DNA from: an uncultured Selenomonadales bacterium
GTDB lineage: Bacteria > Bacillota > Negativicutes > Selenomonadales > Selenomonadaceae
NCBI GenBank assembly: GCA_947165145.1
Contig: CAMUZG010000003.1
Span: 40,746 to 104,745, forward strand
Direction: 5' to 3'
DNA length: 64,000 bases
Below are positions 25,350-34,513 of the stretch, piece after piece. The notes beneath the pieces were generated by a model. That model was given only the letters and a program-made list of their open reading frames with translations. It was not told where the DNA came from and searched no databases. The first letter of the stretch is position 1. Every line of letters starts with the position of its first letter. A program made the position numbers and the translations under genes.

Positions 25350-26345
25350 ATGAGCGAAAAAATTTTAATGGCACACGGCGCGGGCGGCAAGTTGAGTGCC
25401 CAACTTCTGCATGATGTGATTCTGCCCGCCTTTGACAACGAAATTTTAAATGAACTTCACGACGGCGCGAAACTCGGTAGATTGGCTATGACCACGGACA
25501 GTTACGTCGTGCGACCGATTTTTTTTCGTGGCGGCGACATCGGCAAGCTTAGCGTTTGCGGCACCGTCAACGATTTGGCGGTCACTGGCGCAATCCCGAA
25601 ATATATTTCAGTCGGCTTGATTCTTGAGGAAGGCTTCGACTTCGACGCGCTGAAAAAAATTGTCGGCTCAATGTCAGCGGCGGCTCATCAAGCGGGCGTC
25701 AAAATCGTCACGGGCGACACCAAAGTTGTCGGACGCGGGCAGGCTGACGGAATTTTCATCAACACGGCGGGCGTCGGCGAACTCATTGACGGCGTTGACA
25801 TTTCCGCCAAAAATGTCCGCGCAGGCATGAAAATTTTGGTGTCGGGCACAATCGGCGACCATGCTGTTACAATTCTCGCTGAACGCCACGGTCTCGAACT
25901 GCCCGCGAATATTCAATCGGATTGCGCACCGCTTAACGGACTGATTGCCGAAATGCTTGCCGTCGAACCGAAAATTGCCATGCTCCGCGACGTGACACGC
26001 GGCGGTTTGGCGACTGTGCTTAACGAGATTGCTCAAGCGGCGAACGTCGGTATTCTGCTTGACGAAGAAAAAATTCCCGTGCGCGAAGAAGTTCGCGGCG
26101 TCTGCGAAATTCTCGGCTTTGATGTCCTTGAACTCGCTAACGAAGGCAAAATCGTCGCTGTCGTGCCGAACGAGTCTTGCGAAAAAATTTTGTCCGTCAT
26201 GCGCAAAAATATCTGCGGCGTCGAGGCGGCAGTTGTCGGCGAAGTCGTCAATCATTCTGCGGGCAAAGTCGGCTTGAAAACTGCAATCGGTGCCGTGCGA
26301 ATCGTCGACACTCCTGCCGGCGAAATCGTCCCGCGCATTTGTTGA
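25350..26345 (+). CDS. hypE: Hydrogenase maturation factor HypE-like
   Basis: 331 aa, full length. HypE dehydrates a thiocarbamoyl group on its C-terminal Cys to make the cyanide ligand of [NiFe] hydrogenases. AHGAGGKLSAQL (N-terminus), VCGTVNDLAVTGA, and RDVTRGGLATVLNEIA match, and the protein ends in PRIC with the essential terminal Cys. No other hyp or hydrogenase gene is in the window, so it acts with products encoded elsewhere. ATG at 25350, after GGAGTGAC. Confidence 0.93.
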   Translation: MSEKILMAHGAGGKLSAQLLHDVILPAFDNEILNELHDGAKLGRLAMTTDSYVVRPIFFRGGDIGKLSVCGTVNDLAVTGAIPKYISVGLILEEGFDFDALKKIVGSMSAAAHQAGVKIVTGDTKVVGRGQADGIFINTAGVGELIDGVDISAKNVRAGMKILVSGTIGDHAVTILAERHGLELPANIQSDCAPLNGLIAEMLAVEPKIAMLRDVTRGGLATVLNEIAQAANVGILLDEEKIPVREEVRGVCEILGFDVLELANEGKIVAVVPNESCEKILSVMRKNICGVEAAVVGEVVNHSAGKVGLKTAIGAVRIVDTPAGEIVPRIC

Positions 26346-26356
26346 GGAGGTTTGAC

Positions 26357-28447
26357 ATGGAGCAAAGAACGTGCGACATCTTGAAGTTGCTCCTTCGTGA
26401 AAAAAATTTTCAAACGACGTCTGACATTGCGGCGAAATTATCCGTCAGCTCAAAGACCGTTTCGCGACAACTGCCCAAAGTCGAGAACGCATTGACGGCT
26501 GTCGGTTTGCAACTCGAAAAAAAATCTGGCGCGGGCATAAAAATCATCGGCAGCGACGTTAAACGCTACGCTCTGGACAAGCAGCTGAAGTTTGCAGATA
26601 AGCGCGAGTATTCGCCGAGTGAGCGACGGTCAATCATCATCAGCAAGCTACTTTCGAGCCGCGAACCCGTGAAACTTTTCGCGCTGTCGAGTGCTGTGCA
26701 CGTCACCGATTCGACGATAAGCAACGACCTTGACAAGTTAGAGCCGTGGTTTCGTGAACAGGGCTTGAAACTTTTGCGGAAGCCGGGACTGGGTGTAAGT
26801 CTTCTCGGCGACGAACGCGACTTGCGGCGGGCGATTGTCCGTTACATTTACGAACACGTCGGCGAAGAAAATTTGCTGAACCTCATGCAAGACAACCTGC
26901 CCGAAGATGATGAGCCCGTTGCGCAGGTGTCGCAGTTCCTGTTCGAGCTGATTGACGCGGGCGAGTGGCGGCGGCTTGAGCAACTGATTCGCGTGACGGA
27001 AAACGATTTGGGCTACAAACTTTCCGACAACGCGTTTCTCGGTTTGGTCGTGCATGTGTCGCTGGCGATTCGGCGAATCAAAAATCACGAGCCCGTCAAA
27101 ATCGACGCGAAAACCGTCTCATGTCTGCGCGGCAAACGAGAATATCTTGCGGCGTCGAAGTTGGCAGAAAAAATTTCCGAGACGCTGAAAATTGTTGTGC
27201 CCGAAAGCGAAATTTATTTTATAACGATGCACATAGTCGGCGCACGCGGTCGGTACAGTTCGGGAAGTCTCGGCGCAATTTCGATGATAGACAACTTCCG
27301 CATTGTGAAATTGGCTCGACAGATTATGAAACGTGCCGCCAAAATTTCGGGACGCGCTATCGACAAAAATCCGAATTTGCTTGCGGGATTAGTCAATCAT
27401 CTTGCGCCGACGCTCAGCCGATTAAAAATGCATATGGACATTCGCAACCCGCTACTTGCCGAAATCAAAACGCATTACCCCGAACTGATGAGCTTGACGC
27501 GCGAATGTGTCGCCGAAGTCGAAGCGGAAGTCGGTGAACCGTTGCCCGACGCCGAGATTGCTTATATCGCTATGCATTTGGGCGCGGCACTTTCCGACAG
27601 CGAAAAATTTTTGCACGCCGTTCACCGAGTTGTCGTCGCTTGTCCGACGGGCATGAGCACTTCGCGGCTTTTGGCGAGTCGTTTACGCGCAGTCTTCCCG
27701 ACGTTGCAAATCGTCGACGAAGTTACGATTCTCGACATCAATTCCGATTACGTTGCGGCGAAGGATTTCGACTTCATAATCTCAACCGTGCCGATTCCCC
27801 GCGCAGATCGTCCCGTTATTGTCGTGAGCACCGCGCTCGTCGATGAAGATTGCAAAAAAATAGACGCGGAACTTTCGCGCCAAAATAAACAGTTTTTGAG
27901 CAGTGCCGAGGAAATTCAACCGCGTCCGCCGTTCATGCAGGCTTTGCAAAAAATGACGGCTTACGGTCAAGCAATTCTCGTGCTGATGAAAAATTATTTC
28001 TTCGTCCGCGAAAATGTCAGCGACATCAACGCCGCGTGCAAACTTGCTGGGAAAATTGCTGGTACCAACGACGTGAGCCGCAACGAAATTGCAAGGTCGC
28101 TACTTCTGCGCGAAGAAAAAGGTTCAACGCTGATTGTCGGGCGGCACATGATTCTCCTGCACTGCAAAAGCACGGCGGTTAAGTCGCCCGCGTTCGGAAT
28201 TCTTCAGCTCGGCGAAGGTTTTACGTATCCCGAAGGCGGCGAAATTGTTCGCACGGCGATTGTCCTGCTTGCACCGCTTGACGCAGACGAATTCACGCTT
28301 GAAACAATCGGGCACATCGCGTCGGTACTGCTTGACCGTTGGGGCTTAATCGAAATCCTTCACGACGGCGACAGTGCGGAAATTCAACGCGAGGTGCAGA
28401 AAATTTTCGAGAACTTCTACAAAGCTCGATCCAAAGAATTAATATGA
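26357..28447 (+). CDS. PRD-containing transcription regulator (BglG/MtlR type)
   Basis: 696 aa. Two N-terminal helix-turn-helix regions (TTSDIAAKLSVSSKTVSRQL; LSSAVHVTDSTISNDLDKL), then PRD1 and PRD2 with conserved His residues (LVVHVSLAIRR, FITMHIVGA; LVNHLAPTLSRL, IAMHLGAAL), an EIIB-like domain with the phosphorylatable Cys in VACPTGMSTSRLL (near 427), and an EIIA-like domain with GRHMILLH (near 594). This is the MtlR-type DNA-binding activator layout, not the RNA-binding antiterminator. Activity would follow PTS phosphorylation. The target operon is not visible. ATG at 26357 with GAGGAGG. It is the last plus-strand gene before the terminator at 28464. Confidence 0.88.
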   Translation: MEQRTCDILKLLLREKNFQTTSDIAAKLSVSSKTVSRQLPKVENALTAVGLQLEKKSGAGIKIIGSDVKRYALDKQLKFADKREYSPSERRSIIISKLLSSREPVKLFALSSAVHVTDSTISNDLDKLEPWFREQGLKLLRKPGLGVSLLGDERDLRRAIVRYIYEHVGEENLLNLMQDNLPEDDEPVAQVSQFLFELIDAGEWRRLEQLIRVTENDLGYKLSDNAFLGLVVHVSLAIRRIKNHEPVKIDAKTVSCLRGKREYLAASKLAEKISETLKIVVPESEIYFITMHIVGARGRYSSGSLGAISMIDNFRIVKLARQIMKRAAKISGRAIDKNPNLLAGLVNHLAPTLSRLKMHMDIRNPLLAEIKTHYPELMSLTRECVAEVEAEVGEPLPDAEIAYIAMHLGAALSDSEKFLHAVHRVVVACPTGMSTSRLLASRLRAVFPTLQIVDEVTILDINSDYVAAKDFDFIISTVPIPRADRPVIVVSTALVDEDCKKIDAELSRQNKQFLSSAEEIQPRPPFMQALQKMTAYGQAILVLMKNYFFVRENVSDINAACKLAGKIAGTNDVSRNEIARSLLLREEKGSTLIVGRHMILLHCKSTAVKSPAFGILQLGEGFTYPEGGEIVRTAIVLLAPLDADEFTLETIGHIASVLLDRWGLIEILHDGDSAEIQREVQKIFENFYKARSKELI

Positions 28448-28463
28448 ACGACGTAAAAAAATT

Positions 28464-28498
28464 CCGTCAAGCCCGAAAGCCTGACGGATATTTTTTTT
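28464..28498. terminator. Bidirectional terminator between regulator and hexokinase
   Basis: CCGTCA-aGC - loop - GCc-TGACGG (28464-28487) followed by ATATTTTTTTT on plus and by an A/T-rich tract on minus (TTTTTTACG). It separates convergent genes. Confidence 0.85.
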
Positions 28499-28513
28499 GC
28501 GAATGACGTTGAA

Positions 28514-29818
28514 TTATTTTTGAACAGCCATAGCAGCCGCAATCGCCGCACCGAGTCCAGAGCCGCCGTTGTCAAGAATCGTGTCGACCTGCGCGGCATC
28601 ATCGCCGAGAAGTTCGCCGATAGCCTTCGTGATATTGTCTTTAGCAAGCGGCATTTTCTCGTAAACGGAACCGTCAACCGCGACGTGTTGCTTTTGAATT
28701 TTGCCGGAACCTGCGCGTTGCCAGACGAGAGCCACGAACGAAGCTGCAACCAATCTGGCGGAACGAATGACAATCGCCGCAGCAAGTTCACGGATTTTGG
28801 CAACGTCGTCGAATTCGAGTTCGCGCCCGACCTTAGCCATGATAATATCCGACACCACATGCAGATTCGGAGAATTGTCGCTGATCATCGCGGACATATC
28901 GATTGAAGTCAAGCCGTAATGTTTGCCCTTCTCGCCGAGAAGTTCAGCAATCGCCATGCCGAAAAGTTCGCCCATGTACCGACCGGAGACCATCTTTTCA
29001 AAACGCTGTTCGCCAGGTTTTTCGGAGCCTGCGTCATATTCCGCGTCGAAACGATTGGGAACGATTTTGGAGAAATTGCCGCACTCCAGATTGAGAATCA
29101 TGCCGCCGAGCCCAACGCCTTGCGGGTCGTGAATTGTCGGTTCAAGATAGCAAGTGTTGTGTCCCGTGGCGTAAATCGAGCCGATGAACGTGTCGGGAGT
29201 TTTGTAAGCCGCGCTGAGCAGTACGGCAACCGTATCGTTGAGGACTGCAACAGGTTCGACATTGCCCGCGCCGCGACGTTTGAGAGCTTCGACAAGCAAA
29301 TCGTTGGCAACTTCGCCTTCAACGCCCTGAGTTGCAAATTCTTTCGTCCAGATGATGAGCCGCGCGTTGTAAAGATTGTCCTGCGTTGACGGGAACGAGA
29401 ACGTGTGACCGAGATAATATTTCGTGTTGTGGTCGCCGTCAATGACCTCGTCAATCAGTTCGGCGATGAAGTCAAACATTTGCTCGGCAGTGGCGTCTTT
29501 GCAGATGTAGTCGTATTCGCCGCGAACGATGAGTGGACGACCGACGCGTTTGATGATTTCAAATTTGCCGTCGCCGTCAAGCCGGAATTTGAAGACGCGG
29601 ATATTTGTGCCGCCGAAGTCCAGCGCAAGATATTCGCCAGTCTCTTTGCCGCTCGGAAGTCCGACGTAAGATTTGAGCATGCGCATTGAAGAAAGTGTCA
29701 CGTCACGCAGACCGAGTTGCAAATCTTGACGGAAAGTCGCCGCGATTTCGTGCAAACGTTCCGTGCCGATTGTGAACTCCGCCAGAATATCCTTGAATTG
29801 CGCTTCGTTGAATGCCAT
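28514..29818 (-). CDS. Eukaryote-type hexokinase family protein
   Basis: 434 aa. It matches the eukaryotic hexokinase family rather than bacterial ROK glucokinases: LALDFGGTNIRVFKFRL (ATP phosphate loop), GHTFSFPSTQ and IIWTKEF (sugar binding), VLNDTVAVLLSAAY with the catalytic Asp, IYATGHNTCYLE, FEKMVSGRYMGELF, and DNGGSGLGAAIAAAM near the C-terminus. Phosphorylates glucose or fructose with ATP. The neighbourhood has a PTS-type regulator, and sucrose genes lie 12 kb away, so fructose from sucrose-6-phosphate hydrolysis is a plausible substrate. ATG at 29818. Confidence 0.88.
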   Translation of the reverse strand: MAFNEAQFKDILAEFTIGTERLHEIAATFRQDLQLGLRDVTLSSMRMLKSYVGLPSGKETGEYLALDFGGTNIRVFKFRLDGDGKFEIIKRVGRPLIVRGEYDYICKDATAEQMFDFIAELIDEVIDGDHNTKYYLGHTFSFPSTQDNLYNARLIIWTKEFATQGVEGEVANDLLVEALKRRGAGNVEPVAVLNDTVAVLLSAAYKTPDTFIGSIYATGHNTCYLEPTIHDPQGVGLGGMILNLECGNFSKIVPNRFDAEYDAGSEKPGEQRFEKMVSGRYMGELFGMAIAELLGEKGKHYGLTSIDMSAMISDNSPNLHVVSDIIMAKVGRELEFDDVAKIRELAAAIVIRSARLVAASFVALVWQRAGSGKIQKQHVAVDGSVYEKMPLAKDNITKAIGELLGDDAAQVDTILDNGGSGLGAAIAAAMAVQK

Positions 29819-29855
29819 AAAAATTCCCCCTCAAAAAAATTTTCCCACGCGCCGA

Positions 29856-29883
29856 TTATATCACGCGATAAGCACCGTGCAAA
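29856..29883 (-). promoter_or_regulatory. Promoter for hexokinase
   Basis: On minus: TTGCAC (29883-29878), 16 bp, TATAAT (29861-29856), about 40 bp before the start codon. Confidence 0.7.
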
Positions 29884-29931
29884 ATTTTCTTGCCAAAAAT
29901 TTCTTCAACGCTTAAAATAACGAACGTGTTG

Positions 29932-29998
29932 AAGCTGATAGCTGATAGCTGATAGAAGGGAACAGCCTATACGCTATAAGCTATAACCTATAAGCTCC
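29932..29998. repeat. 7-bp tandem repeats (H4, CTGATAG and CTATAAG types)
   Basis: Three heptads ctgatag (29935-29956), a short spacer, then heptads ctataag/ctataac/ctataag (about 29972-29996). It lies between the hexokinase promoter region and the paaK remnant. Nothing else is seen in the 29884-30020 gap. Confidence 0.65.
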
Positions 29999-30033
29999 GA
30001 CGCAAGAAGTTTTGTTTCACGGAGGTAGTTTGT

Positions 30034-30442
30034 ATGGGAAATTAGTTTCAGCCAGAAATTGAGTGTGCGCCGCTCGAAAAGATAAAAGCTTTGCAAGATG
30101 AGCTGTTGCCCGCATAGGTTCGTCGCGTGTGGGAGAATGTGCCGTATTATCGCAAGAAAATGGAAGCTCACGGCGTCACGCCCGACGACATCAAATCGAC
30201 TGCTGACCTGTACAAGTTGCCGTTTCTGTCGAAAGCCGATTTGCGCGACGCTTACCCTTACGGATTGCTTGCCGTGCCGCTGAAAGATTGCGTGCGAATT
30301 CATTCCACATCGGGCACAACGGGCAAACGCGTCATTGCTTTCTACACGCAGGAAGACATTGACCTTTGGAACGATTGCACAGCTCGCGCGATACTCGTAG
30401 CGAAGGCAAGGCTGTCCGCGTCATCGACACGCGCAAAATTTA
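30034..30442 (+). pseudogene. paaK: Decayed phenylacetate-CoA ligase
   Basis: From ATG 30034 (after GGAGGT) the frame reads as the N-terminus of PaaK-type ligases: FQPEIECAPLEKIKALQDE, VRRVWENVPYYRKKM, DLYKLPFLSKADLRDAYPYG, and the AMP-binding motif HSTSGTTGKR. Two in-frame TAG codons interrupt it (30043 and 30115), at sites where relatives have Trp and Gln, so both look like single-base changes. After about residue 120 the match jumps to the extreme C-terminus (GKAVRVIDTRKI, in another frame, stop 30440-30442). Roughly 300 codons are missing. Clearly non-functional. The ACT-domain gene normally paired with paaK follows intact. Confidence 0.85.
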
Positions 30443-30458
30443 ACGGAGGTGTCAAACC

Positions 30459-30884
30459 ATGAGCGTCAATCAAGTTTCCGTTTTCCTTGAAAATAAACCT
30501 GGCACGCTGAACAAGCTGACTGAAGTTCTTGCCGTGAACAATATCAATATCCGCGCGTTGAGTCTCGCCGAGACCAGCGAATTCGGTATCGTGCGCATGT
30601 TGGTTAACGATGTTTACGAGGCGACCACCGTTCTCAAGGAAAACAATTTCGTCGCGCGAACTACGCCTGTACTTGCCTATGCCATTGCCGACGAAGCTGG
30701 TGATCTCAACAATCTGCTGAACAAATTCACCGAGGCGGACGTTAACATCGAGTACATGTACGCCTTCGCGGGCAAGGAACGCGCTTATATGATTTTCCGC
30801 GTCAACGACACGAAGAAAGCCGAATCACTTCTTAAAGGCAAAGGCTTGAAATCTTTAACTCAGGAAGAAATTTCTGCTGTTTAA
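30459..30884 (+). CDS. ACT-domain protein, usual partner of paaK
   Basis: 141 aa with two tandem ACT folds: VSVFLENKPGTLNKLTEVLAV and VLAYAIADEAGDLNNLLNKFT are in the expected places (N-terminus and about residue 70). ACT folds bind amino acids or related ligands. Proteins of this type are commonly encoded just after phenylacetate-CoA ligases; here the ligase is broken, so either another copy exists or this gene is left over. ATG at 30459 with GGAGG. The coding region shows no sign of decay. Confidence 0.82.
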   Translation: MSVNQVSVFLENKPGTLNKLTEVLAVNNINIRALSLAETSEFGIVRMLVNDVYEATTVLKENNFVARTTPVLAYAIADEAGDLNNLLNKFTEADVNIEYMYAFAGKERAYMIFRVNDTKKAESLLKGKGLKSLTQEEISAV

Positions 30885-30956
30885 AATTTTTTTATTGCAT
30901 ATCGGCCGGGGGCGGCAAATTGTTCGCTCTCGGCTTATTTTATCGGAGGAGATGCT

Positions 30957-33900
30957 TTGGACAGATACAGACTCAAAATCGACAACGAAAAAATTTTTGC
31001 CAAACTGCTCGCCGAATTGAATTTGCCGTTCGACACCTGCGAATTGCGTGAAGTCATCGTTACGCCCGAAATCAATCGCTGGCAACTCCGCGTTCGTGCT
31101 GACAAAGATTTTGACAAGCAAAACTTCCGCGCCGCCGAAAAATTTCTGCACGAAAAATATCACGCCGACGTTGAGATTCAGCACGAAATTTCAATCGGCA
31201 CGGAGCACATTGACGTTGCGCCAAAAAAACGCGACTCGACGCCAAGCAAGCCGAAAACTTCCGACGATAAACCTTCGCCCGCAAAAAAAATCGTTGGCAA
31301 AAAAATTTCGGGCGACGTTACCAAAATCGACAACATCAACGAGAACAGCGGCACGGTCATCATCATCGGCGAAATCGGTTCGGGCGATATGAACGGCGTC
31401 AATCTGCGCGAATTCAAGACCGGCTCGACGTGCGTTTCGTTCTGCGTGACCGACGACACCAACGGCATTTGCTGTAAAAAATTTTTCAAGGGCGACAAAA
31501 AATCCGACGCGCAAGCTTTTGCTGACTCGCTCAAATCGGGAATGCTCGTTAAAATTTCTGCCAACGCCAGGCACGACGATTACGCCAAGGAAACTGTCCT
31601 GTTCATCAACGACCTTGAGAAACTCGAAACCGCCGCCGCTCGCGAAGACACCGCCGAAGTCAAACGCGTTGAATTGCACGTTCACACGCAGATGAGCGCG
31701 ATGGACGCAATTATCCCCGTCGACAAACTCATCACGACCGCCGCAAATTGGGGCTGGCGTGCCGTCGCTATCACCGACCACGGAGTTATTCAAGCCTTCC
31801 CGAATGCCGCGCAGACTGCCGCAAAACTCGCCAAAGCTGGCAAGCAAATCAAAATTATTTACGGCATGGAAGGTTATCTCGTCGGCGACGATTATAAACA
31901 GAAACACGCCAATCACGTCATCATTTTGGCGAAAAACAAAGTCGGGCTCAGCAATCTTTATCGGCTCGTGTCAATCAGCCAAATTCGGTTCATGTACTAT
32001 CGTCCGCGAATTCCTAAAGAAATTTTGAGCGAACTGCGCGAAGGTCTGATAATCGGTTCAGCGTGCGAGGCGGGCGAATTGATTCGTGCAATCGTCGCGG
32101 GTAAATCAGACGCGGAGCTTGAGGAAATTGCCGCGTTCTACGACTACCTTGAGATTCAGCCGATTGAGAACAACAAATTTCTGATTGACAGCGCGGACTT
32201 CCCAAACATCACGACCGATGAAGATTTGCGCGACATCAACCGCAAAGTCGCCGCGTTGGCAAAGAAATTGGACAAGCCGCTCGTTGCAACGACTGACGCA
32301 CATTTTCTCAATCGTGAAGATAAACTTTGCCGCACAGTTCTTTTGGCGAGTCAAAAATTTTCCGACGCCGATAAATTGCCGCCGCTGTATCTGCGCACGA
32401 CTAACGAAATGTTTGACGAGTTCAAGTATCTGGACTACGAGACGGCTTACGAGGCGATTGTCACCAATCCGAACAAAATCGCTGATTCAATCGAAATGCT
32501 CAAGCCGATTCCCGACGGCACGTACTCGCCGCAAGTTGCCGGTGCTGAAGATGAGATTCGCGAAATTTCCTACCGCAAGGCGCGACAGCTTTACGGCGAA
32601 AATTTGCCGGAGATTGTCTCTGCGCGGCTTGAACAGGAGCTTAAACCTATTATCGGGCACGGCTTCGCGGGCTTGTACATGATTGCTCAACGGCTCGTCA
32701 AAAAGTCCAACGACGACGGCTATCTTGTCGGTTCGCGCGGAAGTGTCGGTTCGTCGTTCGTCGCGACATTGACGGGAATCACGGAAGTTAATCCGTTGCC
32801 GCCACACTATCGTTGCCCGAAATGTCAGTACAGCAAATTTTTCACGACGGGCGAAGTTGGTTGCGGCTACGACCTTCCGAAAAAAATTTGTCCCGTGTGC
32901 GGTCACCCGCTCATCAAGGACGGTCACGACATTCCCTTTGCAGTTTTTCTCGGCTTCGACGGCGACAAGGTTCCCGACATCGATTTGAATTTTTCGGGCG
33001 AATATCAATCGACAGCGCACAAGTACACGGAAATTCTTTTCGGCAAGCACAACGTCTATCGCGCGGGAACAATCACCACCGTTGCTGAAAAAACTTCGTT
33101 CGGGCTCGTCAAAAAATATTTCGAGGAACGTAAGAAAACTCCGCGCTTTAAAGACGAAAAAGAAAAGCACGGCTCGTTTATCGCGAAGATTGCAGCTGGT
33201 TGTCAAGGCGTCAAGAAAACTTCCGGTCAACACCCCGCAGGGATTATGGTTGTGCCGCGCGACATGGACATTCACTATTTCACGCCGATTCAATTCCCCG
33301 CCGACAACAAGGACGCCGATACGACCACGACGCATTTCGATTACCACTCAATCAGCGAACGGCTCGTTAAGCTTGATATTCTCGGACACGTTGACCCGAC
33401 GATGATTCGCATGTTGGAGAACTTGACTCACCGCGACCCGAAAACAATTCCGCTCGACGACAAACCGACGCTAAGTCTGTTCAACTCGACGGAGGCACTC
33501 GGCTTGACACCGCAACAGCTCGGAACAAAGTCGGGGACGTTCGGTTTGCCGGAGTTCCGCACGAATTTTACACGCAACATGATTGACGACGCGCACCCCG
33601 ATTGTTTCAGCGACTTGGTGAGAATTTCTGGATTTTCGCACGGCGAGGACGTTTGGCTCGGCAACGCACAGGATTTGATTCGTCAAGGCACTTGCACGCT
33701 GAAGAACGCCATTTCCGCCCGCGACGACATCATGATGTATTTGATTCATCACGGCGTCGACGCGCTCAAATCGTTTAAGACAATGGAATCCGTTCGCAAG
33801 GGACGCGGCATTAAGCCTGAAGTTGTCGACGATTTGAAGTCTCACGACGTGCCCGATTGGTACATTGATTCCTGCCAGAAGATAAAATATTTGTTCCCGC

Positions 33901-34424
33901 GTGCACACGCCACGGCTTATGTCATGATGGCTTATCGTATCGCCTATTGCAAGGTGCATTATCCGTTGGCTTATTACGCGGCGTATTTCAGCAAACGCAC
34001 CGAGGAATTCGACGCCAACGAAGTTATCAAAGGTCAACGCTACGTCAAGAGCAAGCTTGATGAGCTTGAGGATTTGGCGGACGAACGCAAGCTTGACGTG
34101 AAAGAGAGCGATCGCCTTGCCGATTATCAAGTTGTGTACGAATATTTTCTGCGCGGCTACACATTTGAGCGGGCGAACTTGTACGAGTCTGCGGCGGAAG
34201 ATTTTATCATCAAAAAGAACGGCTTGCTGATGTCGTTGAGTTCGATTGACGGCGTGAGCGAGGCGCAATCCAAAGCAATAGTCGAGGCGCGTGCCAACGG
34301 TCAATTTCTATCAATCGAAGACTTGAAAAATCGCGCAGGTTTGACGAAAATAACAATCGCCGCATTGCAGGAACACGGTTGCTTGAAAGGTTTGTCGGAA
34401 ACAAATCAATTATCGTTGTTCTGA
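30957..34424 (+). CDS. polC: PolC-type DNA polymerase III alpha subunit lacking the exonuclease domain
   Basis: 1155 aa against about 1430 in B. subtilis. N-terminal domains and OB-type region (residues 1-230), PHP domain (RVELHVHTQMSAMDAI near 238; TDHGVIQAF), then the PolC core: GSRGSVGSSFVA near 593, zinc module CPKC..CPVCG near 620-660, catalytic PDIDLNFSGEYQ near 672, KTSGQHPAGIMVVP, and a helix-hairpin-helix end. Between YGMEGYLV and HVIILAKN, where PolC carries the inserted DnaQ-like 3'-5' exonuclease, only about ten residues remain; no DxE exonuclease motif is seen. Proofreading must come from another protein or be absent. TTG start at 30957 behind GGAGGAG. Confidence 0.92.
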   Translation: MDRYRLKIDNEKIFAKLLAELNLPFDTCELREVIVTPEINRWQLRVRADKDFDKQNFRAAEKFLHEKYHADVEIQHEISIGTEHIDVAPKKRDSTPSKPKTSDDKPSPAKKIVGKKISGDVTKIDNINENSGTVIIIGEIGSGDMNGVNLREFKTGSTCVSFCVTDDTNGICCKKFFKGDKKSDAQAFADSLKSGMLVKISANARHDDYAKETVLFINDLEKLETAAAREDTAEVKRVELHVHTQMSAMDAIIPVDKLITTAANWGWRAVAITDHGVIQAFPNAAQTAAKLAKAGKQIKIIYGMEGYLVGDDYKQKHANHVIILAKNKVGLSNLYRLVSISQIRFMYYRPRIPKEILSELREGLIIGSACEAGELIRAIVAGKSDAELEEIAAFYDYLEIQPIENNKFLIDSADFPNITTDEDLRDINRKVAALAKKLDKPLVATTDAHFLNREDKLCRTVLLASQKFSDADKLPPLYLRTTNEMFDEFKYLDYETAYEAIVTNPNKIADSIEMLKPIPDGTYSPQVAGAEDEIREISYRKARQLYGENLPEIVSARLEQELKPIIGHGFAGLYMIAQRLVKKSNDDGYLVGSRGSVGSSFVATLTGITEVNPLPPHYRCPKCQYSKFFTTGEVGCGYDLPKKICPVCGHPLIKDGHDIPFAVFLGFDGDKVPDIDLNFSGEYQSTAHKYTEILFGKHNVYRAGTITTVAEKTSFGLVKKYFEERKKTPRFKDEKEKHGSFIAKIAAGCQGVKKTSGQHPAGIMVVPRDMDIHYFTPIQFPADNKDADTTTTHFDYHSISERLVKLDILGHVDPTMIRMLENLTHRDPKTIPLDDKPTLSLFNSTEALGLTPQQLGTKSGTFGLPEFRTNFTRNMIDDAHPDCFSDLVRISGFSHGEDVWLGNAQDLIRQGTCTLKNAISARDDIMMYLIHHGVDALKSFKTMESVRKGRGIKPEVVDDLKSHDVPDWYIDSCQKIKYLFPRAHATAYVMMAYRIAYCKVHYPLAYYAAYFSKRTEEFDANEVIKGQRYVKSKLDELEDLADERKLDVKESDRLADYQVVYEYFLRGYTFERANLYESAAEDFIIKKNGLLMSLSSIDGVSEAQSKAIVEARANGQFLSIEDLKNRAGLTKITIAALQEHGCLKGLSETNQLSLF

Positions 34425-34461
34425 CGGCTGATAATTCAATGTCACACAGCTCAACCAAAAC

Positions 34462-34496
34462 AAAAAGCCCTCGACAAATCGCCGAGGGTTTTTGTT
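34462..34496. terminator. Bidirectional terminator between polC and lctP
   Basis: CCCTCG - loop - CGAGGG (34468-34488) with AAAAAG before and TTTTTG after, so it can serve both convergent genes. Confidence 0.85.
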
Positions 34497-34513
34497 TGAA
34501 ATTTTGTCGCGAA

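Noticed and set aside
26177..26356. 60-residue N-terminal extension of the PRD regulator
   Set aside because: It is an out-of-frame reading of the hypE end; the ATG at 26357 has a GAGGAGG site.
30034..30462. A 111-aa intact gene inside the paaK remnant (30127 onward)
   Set aside because: It begins in the middle of the ligase N-domain, after a nonsense codon, and changes frame at the deletion joint; no ribosome site.
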